64,000 bases of DNA from Nocardioides sp. CFH 31398 (GTDB lineage Bacteria; Actinomycetota; Actinomycetes; Propionibacteriales; Nocardioidaceae). Below the pieces are notes generated by a model that saw only the letters and a program-made list of their open reading frames with translations, did no database searches and was not told the origin of the DNA. This document shows positions 50,275 to 58,338 of the stretch, one piece after another (within the stretch, counting starts at the first letter, position 1; each line of letters starts with the position of its first letter). The stretch is taken from the NCBI RefSeq assembly GCF_022436705.1, contig NZ_JAKUHT010000005.1:372001-436000 (forward strand). Reading direction: 5' to 3'. The position numbers and the translations under genes are program-made.

Positions 50275-51696
50275 GTGACCACGACCGCGGGACCGGACGA
50301 CGACCTCCGCTGGGCCGGGGTGGCAGGGCAGGCGACGGCGGCCCGGGAGGGCCGCGTCTCCTCCGCCGAGCTCGTCGACGCCGCCCTCGCGCACATCGCG
50401 GCCCACGACGCTCGGCTGAACGCCTTCACCGTCGTCCTGGCCGACGCGGCCCGGGCGGAGGCTGCCGCCCGCGACGCGGTGCCGGCCGCCGAGCGAGGAC
50501 CGCTGCACGGCGTCCCCGTCGCGATCAAGGAGGAGGTCGACGTCGCCGGCACCGTGACGACGTACGGCGGTCGCGGCAACAGCACACCCGCTCGGGAGGA
50601 CGCCGAGCTGGTGCGGCGCCTGCGCGCAGCGGGCGCGGTGGTGGTCGGTCGGACGGCGATGCCCGAGTTCGGGCAGTGGCCCTTCACCGAGTCGGAGGCC
50701 ACGGGTTCGCGTGGCGCGACCCGCAACCCGTGGGACCTCACCCGCAGCCCGCTCGGCTCGAGCGGCGGGACGGCCGCCGCCGTCGCGGCCGGGCTCGTCC
50801 CCGTCGGGATCGGCGGGGACGGCGGCGGGTCGATCCGCCTCCCGTCGTCCGCCTGCGGGCTGTTCGGCCTGAAGCCGCAGCGCGGCCGGGTCACCTCCGC
50901 CCCGCACCCCCACCTGTGGTGGGCGCTGGGGACGGCCGGGCCGCTCGCGAGGTCGGTGCTCGACAGCGCCCTGGTGCACGACGTGATCCGCGGCGCCACG
51001 CCCTCCGACCGGTTCAGGGCCGGCGACGTCGGCTCGTTCGTCGAGGCCGCCGGGCGAGAGCCCGGCCGGCTGCGGATCGGGGTCTCGGTCGCCTCCCCGG
51101 CCCGTGGCGTGCGCCCCGACCCCGAGCACGTCCGGGCCGTCCACGCGACCGCCGACCTGCTCGACCGCCTCGGCCACCACGTCGAGCAGGCGCACCCGAC
51201 GTACCCGGACACCACGGCCGCCTTCGTGCCGCAGTACGTCGGCGGCGTCCGCCACGAGGTCGCCACGCTCGAGCACCCCCACCTCGTCGAGACCCGGACC
51301 CTGGACGTGCTGCGCGTCGGCGCGTGGGCGACCGACCGGGTCGTCGAGTGGGCCGTGCGTCGTGGCGAGGCGATCGCCGCCCGGGTGAACCGCGTCTTCG
51401 ACGGCTACGACGTGCTGCTCACGCCCGTCGTCCCGCACCGGCCGCCACCCGTCGGCGTGCTGGACGGCGCCCGCCTGCCCCGCGCCGCCCTCCGCTCGCT
51501 GCCGGTCACGGCCTACACCGCCCTGTGGAACGTGACCGGCAACCCGGCGGCGTCCGTGCCCGCGGGGTTCGCGACCGACGGGCTGCCCCTCGCCGTCCAG
51601 CTCGTCGGGCCGCCGGACGGCGAGCCGGTGCTGCTCTCGCTCGCGGCCCAGCTGGAGCGGGAGCGGCCCTGGGCCGACGCCCGCCCGCCCGCCTGA
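50275..51696 (+). CDS. Amidase signature (AS) family hydrolase
   Basis: Serine hydrolase of 473 residues cleaving carbon-nitrogen bonds of carboxamides. The Ser-cisSer-Lys triad is visible: the lysine in VPVAIKEEVDVAG (about 80-92), and the serines in PLGSSGGTAAAVAAG (about 160-174) and GDGGGSIRLPSSACG (about 182-196). The C-terminal NVTGNPAASVPAGFATDGLP is also typical. It is distinct from GatA, since no gatB or gatC is near. GTG 50275 follows a leaderless promoter. Natural substrate unknown. Confidence 0.93.
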   Translation: MTTTAGPDDDLRWAGVAGQATAAREGRVSSAELVDAALAHIAAHDARLNAFTVVLADAARAEAAARDAVPAAERGPLHGVPVAIKEEVDVAGTVTTYGGRGNSTPAREDAELVRRLRAAGAVVVGRTAMPEFGQWPFTESEATGSRGATRNPWDLTRSPLGSSGGTAAAVAAGLVPVGIGGDGGGSIRLPSSACGLFGLKPQRGRVTSAPHPHLWWALGTAGPLARSVLDSALVHDVIRGATPSDRFRAGDVGSFVEAAGREPGRLRIGVSVASPARGVRPDPEHVRAVHATADLLDRLGHHVEQAHPTYPDTTAAFVPQYVGGVRHEVATLEHPHLVETRTLDVLRVGAWATDRVVEWAVRRGEAIAARVNRVFDGYDVLLTPVVPHRPPPVGVLDGARLPRAALRSLPVTAYTALWNVTGNPAASVPAGFATDGLPLAVQLVGPPDGEPVLLSLAAQLERERPWADARPPA

Positions 51697-51744
51697 GGCG
51701 AAAACCGGTGTCGCCGGCGGCACCCCTCGGGGACCCTGGTCGGC

Positions 51745-52923
51745 GTGGTCACGAAGGACAGCACGAAGCGACTGAAGATCTGGGCCTCGATCCTGGAGGA
51801 CGGCACCCGCCGCCAGGCCGAGGTCTCCGCGAGCATGCCCTTCATCCACCCCCACCTCGCGCTCATGCCCGACGCCCACCTCGGCAAGGGAGCGACGGTC
51901 GGCTCGGTCATCCCCACGCTCGGCGCGATCATGCCCGCCGCGGTGGGGGTCGACATCGGCTGCGGGATGATGGCCCTGCGCCTCGACGTCGGCCGCGGTG
52001 ACGTCGACGGGCTCGACCGGCGCGCGCTGCGGGTGGCGATCGAGGGCGAGGTCCCGGTGTCCGCGGGCGGCTACAACAGGTCCGAGTGGGGTCCCGGCAC
52101 CGCCGAGCGCATCGCGGCGCTGGAGGGCCTCGCCGTCCAGCGCGGCCTCGACCCCACGTCGTACGCCGCGAACTGGCGGCTGCAGCTCGGCTCGCTCGGC
52201 TCCGGCAACCACTTCATCGAGGTGTCGGCCGACGAGTCCGACCGGCTCTGGCTGTTCCTGCACTCCGGCTCGCGGGGCGTCGGCAACAAGATCGCGATGC
52301 ACCACATCGCCGTGGCGCAGGAGCAGTGCGCGCGGCGGTGGATCACGCTGCCCGACAAGGACCTCGCCTACCTGGTCGAGGGTGAGCCGGAGTTCGACGC
52401 CTACGTCGCCGAGCTGGGCTGGGCGCAGGAGTTCGCACGCCTCAACCGCGAGGAGATGATGTCGCGGGTCCTCGCCTGCTTCACGGACTGGACGGGACGC
52501 GACGTCGTGGTCGAGCGCGAGGTGCAGTGCCACCACAACTACACCGAGCGGGAGCGGCACTTCGGCAAGGAGGTGTGGCTGTCACGCAAGGGCGCGATCA
52601 GCGCCCGGGAGGGCCAGTGGGGCCTGATCCCGGGCTCGATGGGCACCCGCTCGTACGTCGTCACGGGCCGGGGCGACCCGGTCGCGCTGCAGAGCGCCCC
52701 GCACGGCGCAGGCCGCACCCACTCGCGGTCGGCGGCGCGCAGGCGGTTCACCGGCGACGACCTGCGGGCCGCGATGGGTGACATCGAGTACCGCGACACC
52801 GACGCCTTCGTCGACGAGATCCCGGCGGCGTACAAGGACATCGACCAGGTGATGGCCGACGCCGCCGACCTCGTGCGCGTGGAGCACGTCCTGACCCAGC
52901 TGGTGAACGTGAAGGGGGACTGA
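51745..52923 (+). CDS. rtcB: RtcB-family RNA ligase
   Basis: GTP- and manganese-dependent ligase that joins RNA 3'-phosphate (or 2',3'-cyclic phosphate) to 5'-OH ends in RNA repair. The 392-residue length fits the short RtcB group. Metal and nucleotide motifs are present: GVDIGCGMMALR near 68-79, LGSGNHFIEV near 153, HSGSRGVGNK near 174, QCHHNYTERE near 258, and the guanylylated-histidine motif APHGAGRTHSR near 311. Start GTG 51745. GACCCT seven bases upstream is a weak -10 sequence. No RtcA, archease or RtcR gene is adjacent. Confidence 0.94.
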   Translation: MVTKDSTKRLKIWASILEDGTRRQAEVSASMPFIHPHLALMPDAHLGKGATVGSVIPTLGAIMPAAVGVDIGCGMMALRLDVGRGDVDGLDRRALRVAIEGEVPVSAGGYNRSEWGPGTAERIAALEGLAVQRGLDPTSYAANWRLQLGSLGSGNHFIEVSADESDRLWLFLHSGSRGVGNKIAMHHIAVAQEQCARRWITLPDKDLAYLVEGEPEFDAYVAELGWAQEFARLNREEMMSRVLACFTDWTGRDVVVEREVQCHHNYTERERHFGKEVWLSRKGAISAREGQWGLIPGSMGTRSYVVTGRGDPVALQSAPHGAGRTHSRSAARRRFTGDDLRAAMGDIEYRDTDAFVDEIPAAYKDIDQVMADAADLVRVEHVLTQLVNVKGD

Positions 52924-52951
52924 GCCCCGCGCCGTCGCGACGGCACGGGGC
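52924..52951. terminator. Hairpin between convergent rtcB and secreted-protein genes
   Basis: GCCCCG-CG-CCGTC-GC-GACGG-CA-CGGGGC: eleven pairs with one symmetric CG/CA internal loop, starting at the base after the rtcB stop codon. A likely two-way terminator without a T-run. Confidence 0.55.
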
Positions 52952-52963
52952 CCGTCCCGCGCC

Positions 52964-53545
52964 TCAGCCGCCGACCGCCAGCGGCGGGGTCCTCCGCACC
53001 TGGTCCCGGGCGTGGCCGGTCTCCGCCCAGACGCCGAAGCGCGCCCGGGAGACGGGGACCCACTCGGTGGTGAAGGAGACCTCCAGGACGCCGGGCCGGC
53101 CCGGACGGCCGGGGACCACGTCGACCGACCACTCCTCCGGGTCGGGGACCCGCACGGTGTCGTGGGCACCCTCGCGCAGCTCGGAGGCCTCCAGGTCGCC
53201 GGCGTTGTCGACGACCACCGACCAGAACCGGCCGTCGCGGGCCGTCATGGTGACGCCGAGCTCCTGCGACCGCTCCCCGCCGGCGCCGTCCAGGAGCCGT
53301 GGCCACGCCACGCGGACCGCCACCGGGCCGTCGTCGGTGCGGGGCGTGAGGTACCGCACCCGCCGCAGGTCCGTGAGGCGACGTGTCTTCGCCGAGCCCA
53401 TGAACGCGTCGTCGCGGGGGTCGACGACGACGCAACGGAACGCCGACTCGCAGGTCGCCACCGGCGCGGCCGCGACGGGCGCCCCGACCACGGGGGCCAG
53501 GCCGAGCACGGCGGTCGGGAGCAGGAGGCGCAGGGAGCGTCGCAC
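52964..53545 (-). CDS. Secreted protein, unknown function
   Basis: A 193-residue exported protein. The signal peptide has a basic start (MRRSLR), a hydrophobic core and likely cleavage after residue 27 (APVAA-APVAT). Two cysteines close to the mature N-terminus (ATCESAFRCVVVD) may form a disulfide. The remainder is strand-rich with no recognised domain. Start GTG 53545 has GAGGA five bases upstream. It stands alone between rtcB (convergent) and a thioesterase gene (divergent). Confidence 0.7.
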   Translation of the reverse strand: MRRSLRLLLPTAVLGLAPVVGAPVAAAPVATCESAFRCVVVDPRDDAFMGSAKTRRLTDLRRVRYLTPRTDDGPVAVRVAWPRLLDGAGGERSQELGVTMTARDGRFWSVVVDNAGDLEASELREGAHDTVRVPDPEEWSVDVVPGRPGRPGVLEVSFTTEWVPVSRARFGVWAETGHARDQVRRTPPLAVGG

Positions 53546-53649
53546 GGGGGTCCTCGGTGTCGGGCGGCCGGGCGGTCCGGGCCGAGCGCACCGGGGCCGT
53601 CATCGTCACCGGGCCGGGGCGCGTTGTCCAGGCCGCGGCACCGGGTCGG

Positions 53650-53655
53650 TATACA
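53650..53655 (+). promoter_or_regulatory. -10 box (TATACA) of a probable leaderless promoter for the thioesterase
   Basis: TATACA, seven bases before the in-frame GTG at 53663. A second in-frame GTG at 53657 is too close to be transcribed as a start. Confidence 0.5.
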
Positions 53656-53662
53656 CGTGCCC

Positions 53663-54451
53663 GTGCCCCCACCCGAGACCGTCGACCAGATGCCCGTCCT
53701 CGCCGGCGGCCCGGAGGACCTGTTCCGCCTCGGGCCCGTCACCACCACCGGGGACGGCCTGGCCGGCTCGATGCCGGCGGGTCCGTGGCTCGCCGGCGCC
53801 GACGGCTCGACCGCCGCCGGGTCGCTCGGCGTCCTGGTGGACGACGTCCTCGGCTACGCCCTCATCGGGGCGCGGCCCGAGGGCGGGTGGTCGGTCAGCG
53901 CCGAGATCACGCTCGACCTCCTCGCCCCGCTGCCGACCTCCGGCGCGATCCACTGCACGGGGACGCTGCTCCACGCCGACGCCCTGGGCGCGTACGCCGA
54001 GGGGCGGGTGACCGACGACGACGGGCGTCTGGTGGCCGTCACCAGCCAGCGCGGGCGGTTCGTGCCGCTGGCCTCCGAGCCCGTCCCGGCGTCGTACGAG
54101 CCCGTCGCCGACGCCGACGACGCGATCGGGTGGCTGGCCCGGGCCTTCGCCGACGGCGAGCCGTTCGTCGTGCCGGACCTGCTCGCGAACCCGCTCGGGA
54201 CCGTCCACGGCGGCATGTCGTTCTGCCTGTCGGAGCTCGTCGCCCGTCGGTCGGTGGCGGCCCACCTGACCACGGCGTCGGTCCGGGTCGCCTACACCCG
54301 GGGCATCCGCGCCGGCGACACGCTCACCTACGTCACCGACGTCCGTCACGCCGGCCGCTCGCTGGCCGTGATCGACGTGACGGGAGTCGTCGACGGCCGC
54401 ACCGCGACTGCCGCCCGGGTGTCCCTGCACGCGGGCCCCGGCGCCGCCTGA
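53663..54451 (+). CDS. PaaI-like double-hotdog thioesterase
   Basis: A 262-residue protein with two hotdog domains in tandem (about 25-130 and 150-260). AAGSLGVLVDDVLGYALIGA in the first and NPLGTVHGGMSFCLSELVAR in the second contain the catalytic-helix pattern, and HGG in the second is the classic PaaI/4HBT signature. It probably hydrolyses an acyl-CoA thioester in the cytosol. The GTG at 53663 follows a -10-like TATACA by seven bases. Its stop codon directly abuts the stop of the convergent SurA-like gene (TGATCA). Confidence 0.88.
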   Translation: MPPPETVDQMPVLAGGPEDLFRLGPVTTTGDGLAGSMPAGPWLAGADGSTAAGSLGVLVDDVLGYALIGARPEGGWSVSAEITLDLLAPLPTSGAIHCTGTLLHADALGAYAEGRVTDDDGRLVAVTSQRGRFVPLASEPVPASYEPVADADDAIGWLARAFADGEPFVVPDLLANPLGTVHGGMSFCLSELVARRSVAAHLTTASVRVAYTRGIRAGDTLTYVTDVRHAGRSLAVIDVTGVVDGRTATAARVSLHAGPGAA

Positions 54452-55198
54452 TCAGACGTTCAGCTGGATGTCCGCGTCCTCGCGGAGGTCCTGGGCGAGT
54501 CGCTGGGCGACCTGGGCCTGCTCGCGGCCCACGGCCTGCTGGCGCAGCTGGCCGCGCACCTGGTCGAACGGCGGGACCTCCTGCTGCTGGTCCTCACCGA
54601 GCTGCGAGTTCAGTTGCTCCTGCTGCTGCCGCGCCTGCTGGTAGAGCGAGCGGAGCTCCTGCGTGGTCGGGTCGAGGGGACCCTCCTCGTCGACCACGAG
54701 CCGCTCGATCTGCAGCTGGGTGCCGACCTGGGCGCGGACGTCGTCCTCGGACAGGCCCTGCTCCTCGACCGCGTCGACGAACTCGCGCACGGAGCCGACC
54801 TGGTTCTGCTCGGCGAGCTCGCCCAGCTCGGCCTGCACCTGCTGGGGGGTCACCGTGATGCCGCGCGCCTCGGCCTCCTGGCGGAGCAGCTCGGCGTCGA
54901 CCAGGGCGTTCGCGGTCTGCTCACGCACCGCGTCGACGTCCGGCGTCTGTCCGCCGGCGGAGGCCTGCTGCAGCTGGCCCTCGTACGCCGCGACGAACCG
55001 CTCCTTGCCGATCTCGGTGCCGTTGACCTCCGCGACCACGTCGGGGATGTCGCCCAGGTCGGGACCGGCCTCGCTGGAGGACTCGTCGGCCGACGGGGAG
55101 TCGGCGTCGTCGCCGGACCCGCCGCCGCAGGCGGTCAGGGTCAGCAGGGCGGCGGCCAGCAGGTGGCCGAGGACGAGCGGAGCACGGCGGATCTTCAT
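54452..55198 (-). CDS. SurA N-terminal-domain lipoprotein, putative periplasmic chaperone
   Basis: Lipid-anchored extracytoplasmic protein of about 248 residues. The signal ends in lipobox LTAC with the modified cysteine at about 24, followed by a serine- and acid-rich linker. The rest is the helical SurA_N/SurA_N_3 domain (VVAEVNGTEIGKERFVAAYE near 52-71). It has no PPIase (parvulin) domain, so it is a chaperone-like rather than an isomerase type. The C-terminal half is rich in glutamine. ATG 55198 is used. An in-frame GTG at 55201 lies five bases after TACGGT. Divergent from nothing and downstream of a MarR gene on the same strand. Confidence 0.85.
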   Translation of the reverse strand: MKIRRAPLVLGHLLAAALLTLTACGGGSGDDADSPSADESSSEAGPDLGDIPDVVAEVNGTEIGKERFVAAYEGQLQQASAGGQTPDVDAVREQTANALVDAELLRQEAEARGITVTPQQVQAELGELAEQNQVGSVREFVDAVEEQGLSEDDVRAQVGTQLQIERLVVDEEGPLDPTTQELRSLYQQARQQQEQLNSQLGEDQQQEVPPFDQVRGQLRQQAVGREQAQVAQRLAQDLREDADIQLNV

Positions 55199-55206
55199 CA
55201 CCCTCG

Positions 55207-55212
55207 ACCGTA
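55207..55212 (-). promoter_or_regulatory. -10 box (TACGGT) for the SurA-like lipoprotein gene
   Basis: TACGGT on the minus strand, five bases before the GTG at 55201 and eight before the ATG at 55198. This is the same geometry as the lysR promoter. Confidence 0.55.
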
Positions 55213-55234
55213 CGGCGGGATCCTGAGGCGTCGT

Positions 55235-55681
55235 TCAGGAACCCGCGGCGAGGGCGTCGCGGCACCGGCCGAGGAGCGCGAGCAGCTGGGCGACGTCCTC
55301 GTCGGCGAGGTCCCCGGTCATCGTGTCGACCACCCGCCGCACCGCGGCGCCCGCCCCGTCCAGGGCGGTCCGGCCGGCCGGGGTCAGCACGGTCTCCCGC
55401 TCGCGGCGCGGGCCCGGGACGTCGGAGCGCTCGAGCATGCCCTGGCGCTCGAGGCCCTGGACCATCACGTTCATCGCCTGACGGGTCACGAACACGCGCC
55501 GCGCCAGCTCCGACCCCGTGGCACCGGGTGAGGCGGACAGCGTCTGCAGGCAGGCGTACTGCGCCACGCTCAGGCCGAGCGGTCGCAGCGCCTCGTCCAT
55601 CCGCTGGTGCAGGACGGCCTGCGTCTCCTTCACGAGCCGGCCCAGCTGCTCGGCGGGCGAGGCCAGTCCGGGGCTTGTCAT
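55235..55681 (-). CDS. MarR-family transcriptional regulator
   Basis: Winged-helix regulator of 148 residues. LGLSVAQYACLQTLSASPGA, then ELARRVFVTRQAMNVMVQGL as recognition helix, then the wing ending RRERETVLTPAGRTAL, are typical. ATG 55681 is the start. The 69-bp divergent region shared with a VOC-family gene contains several TTGTCA/TGTCAAG half-sites in both orientations, so it probably represses itself and that gene. Confidence 0.9.
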   Translation of the reverse strand: MTSPGLASPAEQLGRLVKETQAVLHQRMDEALRPLGLSVAQYACLQTLSASPGATGSELARRVFVTRQAMNVMVQGLERQGMLERSDVPGPRRERETVLTPAGRTALDGAGAAVRRVVDTMTGDLADEDVAQLLALLGRCRDALAAGS

Positions 55682-55724
55682 GTCAAGAGTTTGTCACTAC
55701 CGTCGGAGTGTCACAACCTTGACA
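55674..55724. promoter_or_regulatory. Cluster of TTGTCA/TGTCAAG half-sites, MarR operator region
   Basis: CTTG-TCATGT-CAAG (55674-55687) is a near-palindrome over the marR start codon. TTGTCAC (55691), GTGTCAC (55708) and CTTGACA (55718-55724) follow. The outer TGTCAAG and CTTGACA face each other across 30 bp. Confidence 0.5.
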
Positions 55725-55750
55725 CTGACTCTGACCCACGAGGAGCTCCC

Positions 55751-56116
55751 ATGACCATCGGCGGACCCGACTTCGTCTCCTTCCAGGTGCGCGACCTCGA
55801 CGCGTCGGCGCGCTTCTACGCCGACGTCGTCGGCATGACGCGCATCCCCGTCCCCAACCCCCACGCCGTCGCCTTCTCCGACGGCACGACGACCTTCGCC
55901 GTCCGCACCCCCGTCGAGGGCATGGACCTCGACGCCGGCGACCTGGGCCGCGGCATCGGGGTCTGGTTCCGCGACCCCGACGCCGCGGCGCTGCACCGCC
56001 GGCTCGTGGACGCCGGCGTGCCGGTGGTGGCGGACCCGGTCGACGGGCCGTTCGGCGTCACCTTCGCCTTCGCCGACCCCGACGGCTACACCGTCACCGT
56101 CCACGAGCGGGCCTGA
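55751..56116 (+). CDS. VOC-family (glyoxalase/bleomycin resistance-like) protein
   Basis: A 121-residue paired beta-alpha-beta-beta-beta protein. FVSFQVRDLDASARFYADVV (about 8-27) is the first module, and FAFADPDGYTVTVHE near the C-terminus is the second, where the glutamate often binds metal. Members are dioxygenases, isomerases or drug-binding proteins. ATG 55751 has GAGGAG seven bases upstream. Divergent from a MarR gene with shared half-sites, so probably induced by the compound it handles. Confidence 0.88.
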   Translation: MTIGGPDFVSFQVRDLDASARFYADVVGMTRIPVPNPHAVAFSDGTTTFAVRTPVEGMDLDAGDLGRGIGVWFRDPDAAALHRRLVDAGVPVVADPVDGPFGVTFAFADPDGYTVTVHERA

Positions 56117-56117
56117 G

Positions 56118-56148
56118 GCCGGCTCGCGCCCGTCACACCGCGACCGGC
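56118..56148. terminator. Hairpin between convergent VOC and small monooxygenase genes
   Basis: GCCGG-CT-CGCG, a ten-base loop, then CGCG-A-CCGGC. Nine pairs with a small bulge directly after the VOC stop. Probable two-way terminator. Confidence 0.45.
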
Positions 56149-56160
56149 GCAGTGGTGGGC

Positions 56161-56484
56161 TCAGAACTCCGACATCTTGTCCCAGCCGTCGCGGTCGGGG
56201 ACGTCGACGTAGAGGATGTCGGGCCGCTCGGCGACGTACTGCTTGCTCGGGTCGTGCTCGAGCAGGGCCTGGAAGTGCTCCGAGGCGACGTGCGCCTCGC
56301 CGGCGGCGGCGTCGTCGAAGGCCTCGATCGTCAGGACGGTGTCGGGGTCCTCGACGCTGCGGTAGTGCTCGAACCACTTGTTGCCGGGCTCGGCGCGCGT
56401 GGCCTCGAGGAAGGGCCGGGCGGCCTCCAGGTAGGCGTCGGCGGTGCCGGGCTTGAGCTTCTTCTTGACGGTGATGTAGATCAA
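56161..56484 (-). CDS. Antibiotic biosynthesis monooxygenase (ABM/YgiN-like) domain protein
   Basis: Dimeric alpha-beta barrel protein of 107 residues, probably a cofactor-free quinol or phenol oxygenase. IYITVKKKLKPGTADAYLEA at the start, GNKWFEHYRSVEDPDTVLTI in the middle and the end of the fold near HFQALLEH fit the ABM domain. The start codon is TTG at 56484: GAGGAG lies seven bases upstream and no ATG or GTG fits. It follows the acyl-CoA synthetase gene on the same strand after a 175-bp gap, so co-transcription is likely but not certain. Confidence 0.83.
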   Translation of the reverse strand: MIYITVKKKLKPGTADAYLEAARPFLEATRAEPGNKWFEHYRSVEDPDTVLTIEAFDDAAAGEAHVASEHFQALLEHDPSKQYVAERPDILYVDVPDRDGWDKMSEF

Positions 56485-56659
56485 CGCGCCGCTCCTCGGG
56501 ACGTCAGGGATGGGCCTCCAGCATGGCGGCGGGGTGTGCGAGGTACTCCTCGAGGTGCTCGGCGGGGAACCCCGGGAGCTCCAGGTACTCCCGGGGCCTC
56601 GGCCCGACACCCGGTCCGCCAGGCCACCGCTCGGCCGGGCTCGAGCACCAGGACGGCAC

Positions 56660-58312
56660 CTACCCCCGGAGCTCGCGTCGCAGGATCTTGCCGGTCACCG
56701 TCTTCGGCAGCTCGTCGATGACCTCGACGGTGCGCGGGTACTTGTAGGCCGCCATCCGCTCCTTGCAGTGCGCGATCAGCTCCTCCGGCGTGACCTGCGA
56801 GCCCGGGACGAGGCTGACGAAGGCCTTGACCGTCTCCCCGCGCTTCTCGTCGGGCACGCCCACCACCGCGGACTCGCGGACGGCGTCGTGCTCGGCCAGC
56901 ACGTCCTCGACCTCGCGCGGCCACACCTTGTAGCCGGACGCGTTGATCATGTCCTTCTTGCGGTCGACGATGTAGATCCAGCCCTCGGCGTCCATGAAGC
57001 CCACGTCGCCCGACCTGAGTGCCCCGCCCGGCAGGTTCGCCGCCGTCTCCTCCGGCTTGCCCCAGTAGCCCGCCACCACCTGGGGGCCGTCGGCCACGAT
57101 CTCGCCGACCTCCCCGAGCGGCAGGTCCTCGCCGGCCTCGTCCTGGATCCGGACGACGGTGCTCCAGATCGGGACGCCGACCGACAGCGCCCCGGAGCCC
57201 GGGTCCACCGGGGACGGCGTCCCGCGCGGCGTCAGCGTCATGGGGCTGGTGGTCTCGGTCAGGCCGTAGGCGTTGTGGACCTGCAACCCGGTCGCCTCGC
57301 GGAACCGGCGCTCGGCCGCGGGCGAGATCGCCGCGCCGCCGGAGTAGACGGTCCGGAAGGACTCGACGTGCTCCCGCGTGAACCGCGGGGAGCCCAGCAG
57401 GGCGTTGAGCGCGGTGATCGCCCCGATGGTGTACGCCGGGCGGTGCTCCAGCATCGCGTCGAGGACGACGTCCGTCTCGAACCGGTAGGCCAGCACGAGC
57501 GGCATCGGCGCCGCGAAGCTCACCGCGACGTGGCCGATCAGCCCCGTGATGTGGAACAGCGGCGCGATGCCCAGCATCGACCCGCCGGCCTCGAACCGGG
57601 CCCAGTCCCGGTAGGTCTGTGCCGTGAAGACCACGTTGCCGTGGGTGTTCATCGCGCCCTTGGGCACCCCGGTCGTGCCGGAGGTGTAGGTGAGGAACGC
57701 GACGTCGTCGGGCGCGAACGAGACGGCGGGCGGCTGCTGGCCCCGGTGCTCGTCGATCAGCTCGGCGAGGTCGGTCGTGCCCTCGTGCCGGCGTCGCTCG
57801 AGCCCCGCGAACAGCCGCTCGTCGTCGCGGGTCTGGTGGTCCAGCGGGCTGGTGGTGAGGACCAGCCCGACCTGGTGGCCCTCGCCGGCCAGGACGTCGC
57901 GGGCCACCTCGTCGTACAGGTGCTCCAGGCAGACCAGCACCGTCGCGCCGGAGTCGGCGAGCAGGTAGGTCAGCTCGCGGGCGCGGCTCATCGGGTTGAT
58001 GGACACCATCGTCCCGCCGGCCTTCCAGGTCGCCACCAGGCACACGACGAACTGCGGCACGTTCTGCAGGTACACCGCGAGGCGGTCCCCGGCGCCGAAG
58101 CCCCGCGCCAGGAGCGCGCTGGCGAGGGCGTCGCTGGCCTCGTCGAGCTCGCGCCGGGTGACGACGCCGTCGAAGTAGTGCACGGCCACGCCGTCCGGGT
58201 CGGCCGCCAGCCCGGCGGCGAACAGCGACAGGCCGTCGGCGTGCTCGGGGGTGATGTCCGGCGCCAGGTCGCCGTACAGCCCGAGCCAGGGCCGCTCGTC
58301 GTAGACGCTCAC
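56660..58312 (-). CDS. Acyl-CoA synthetase (AMP-forming)
   Basis: Adenylate-forming ligase of 550 residues activating a carboxylic acid to its CoA thioester. TYTSGTTGVPKGAM near 185-198 is motif A5 (P-loop), NAYGLTETTSPMTL near 327 is the A5/A6 region, and SGDVGFMDAEGWIYIVDRKK near 428 contains the hinge aspartate and RKKD. The catalytic lysine is in LPKTVTGKILRRELR near the C-terminus. GTG 58312 has GAGGG upstream. The cyclase gene ends 26 bases before it, so they form one operon. Substrate unknown, probably aromatic or medium-chain. Confidence 0.92.
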   Translation of the reverse strand: MSVYDERPWLGLYGDLAPDITPEHADGLSLFAAGLAADPDGVAVHYFDGVVTRRELDEASDALASALLARGFGAGDRLAVYLQNVPQFVVCLVATWKAGGTMVSINPMSRARELTYLLADSGATVLVCLEHLYDEVARDVLAGEGHQVGLVLTTSPLDHQTRDDERLFAGLERRRHEGTTDLAELIDEHRGQQPPAVSFAPDDVAFLTYTSGTTGVPKGAMNTHGNVVFTAQTYRDWARFEAGGSMLGIAPLFHITGLIGHVAVSFAAPMPLVLAYRFETDVVLDAMLEHRPAYTIGAITALNALLGSPRFTREHVESFRTVYSGGAAISPAAERRFREATGLQVHNAYGLTETTSPMTLTPRGTPSPVDPGSGALSVGVPIWSTVVRIQDEAGEDLPLGEVGEIVADGPQVVAGYWGKPEETAANLPGGALRSGDVGFMDAEGWIYIVDRKKDMINASGYKVWPREVEDVLAEHDAVRESAVVGVPDEKRGETVKAFVSLVPGSQVTPEELIAHCKERMAAYKYPRTVEVIDELPKTVTGKILRRELRG

Positions 58313-58338
58313 GGTCGCGCCCTCTCCCTCGGTCCGCG

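Noticed and set aside
51707..51724. Inverted repeat GGTGTCGCC/GGCGGCACC before rtcB as an operator
   Set aside because: One mismatch, no spacer and pure GC. It could equally be a weak terminator of the amidase gene or chance in this base composition.
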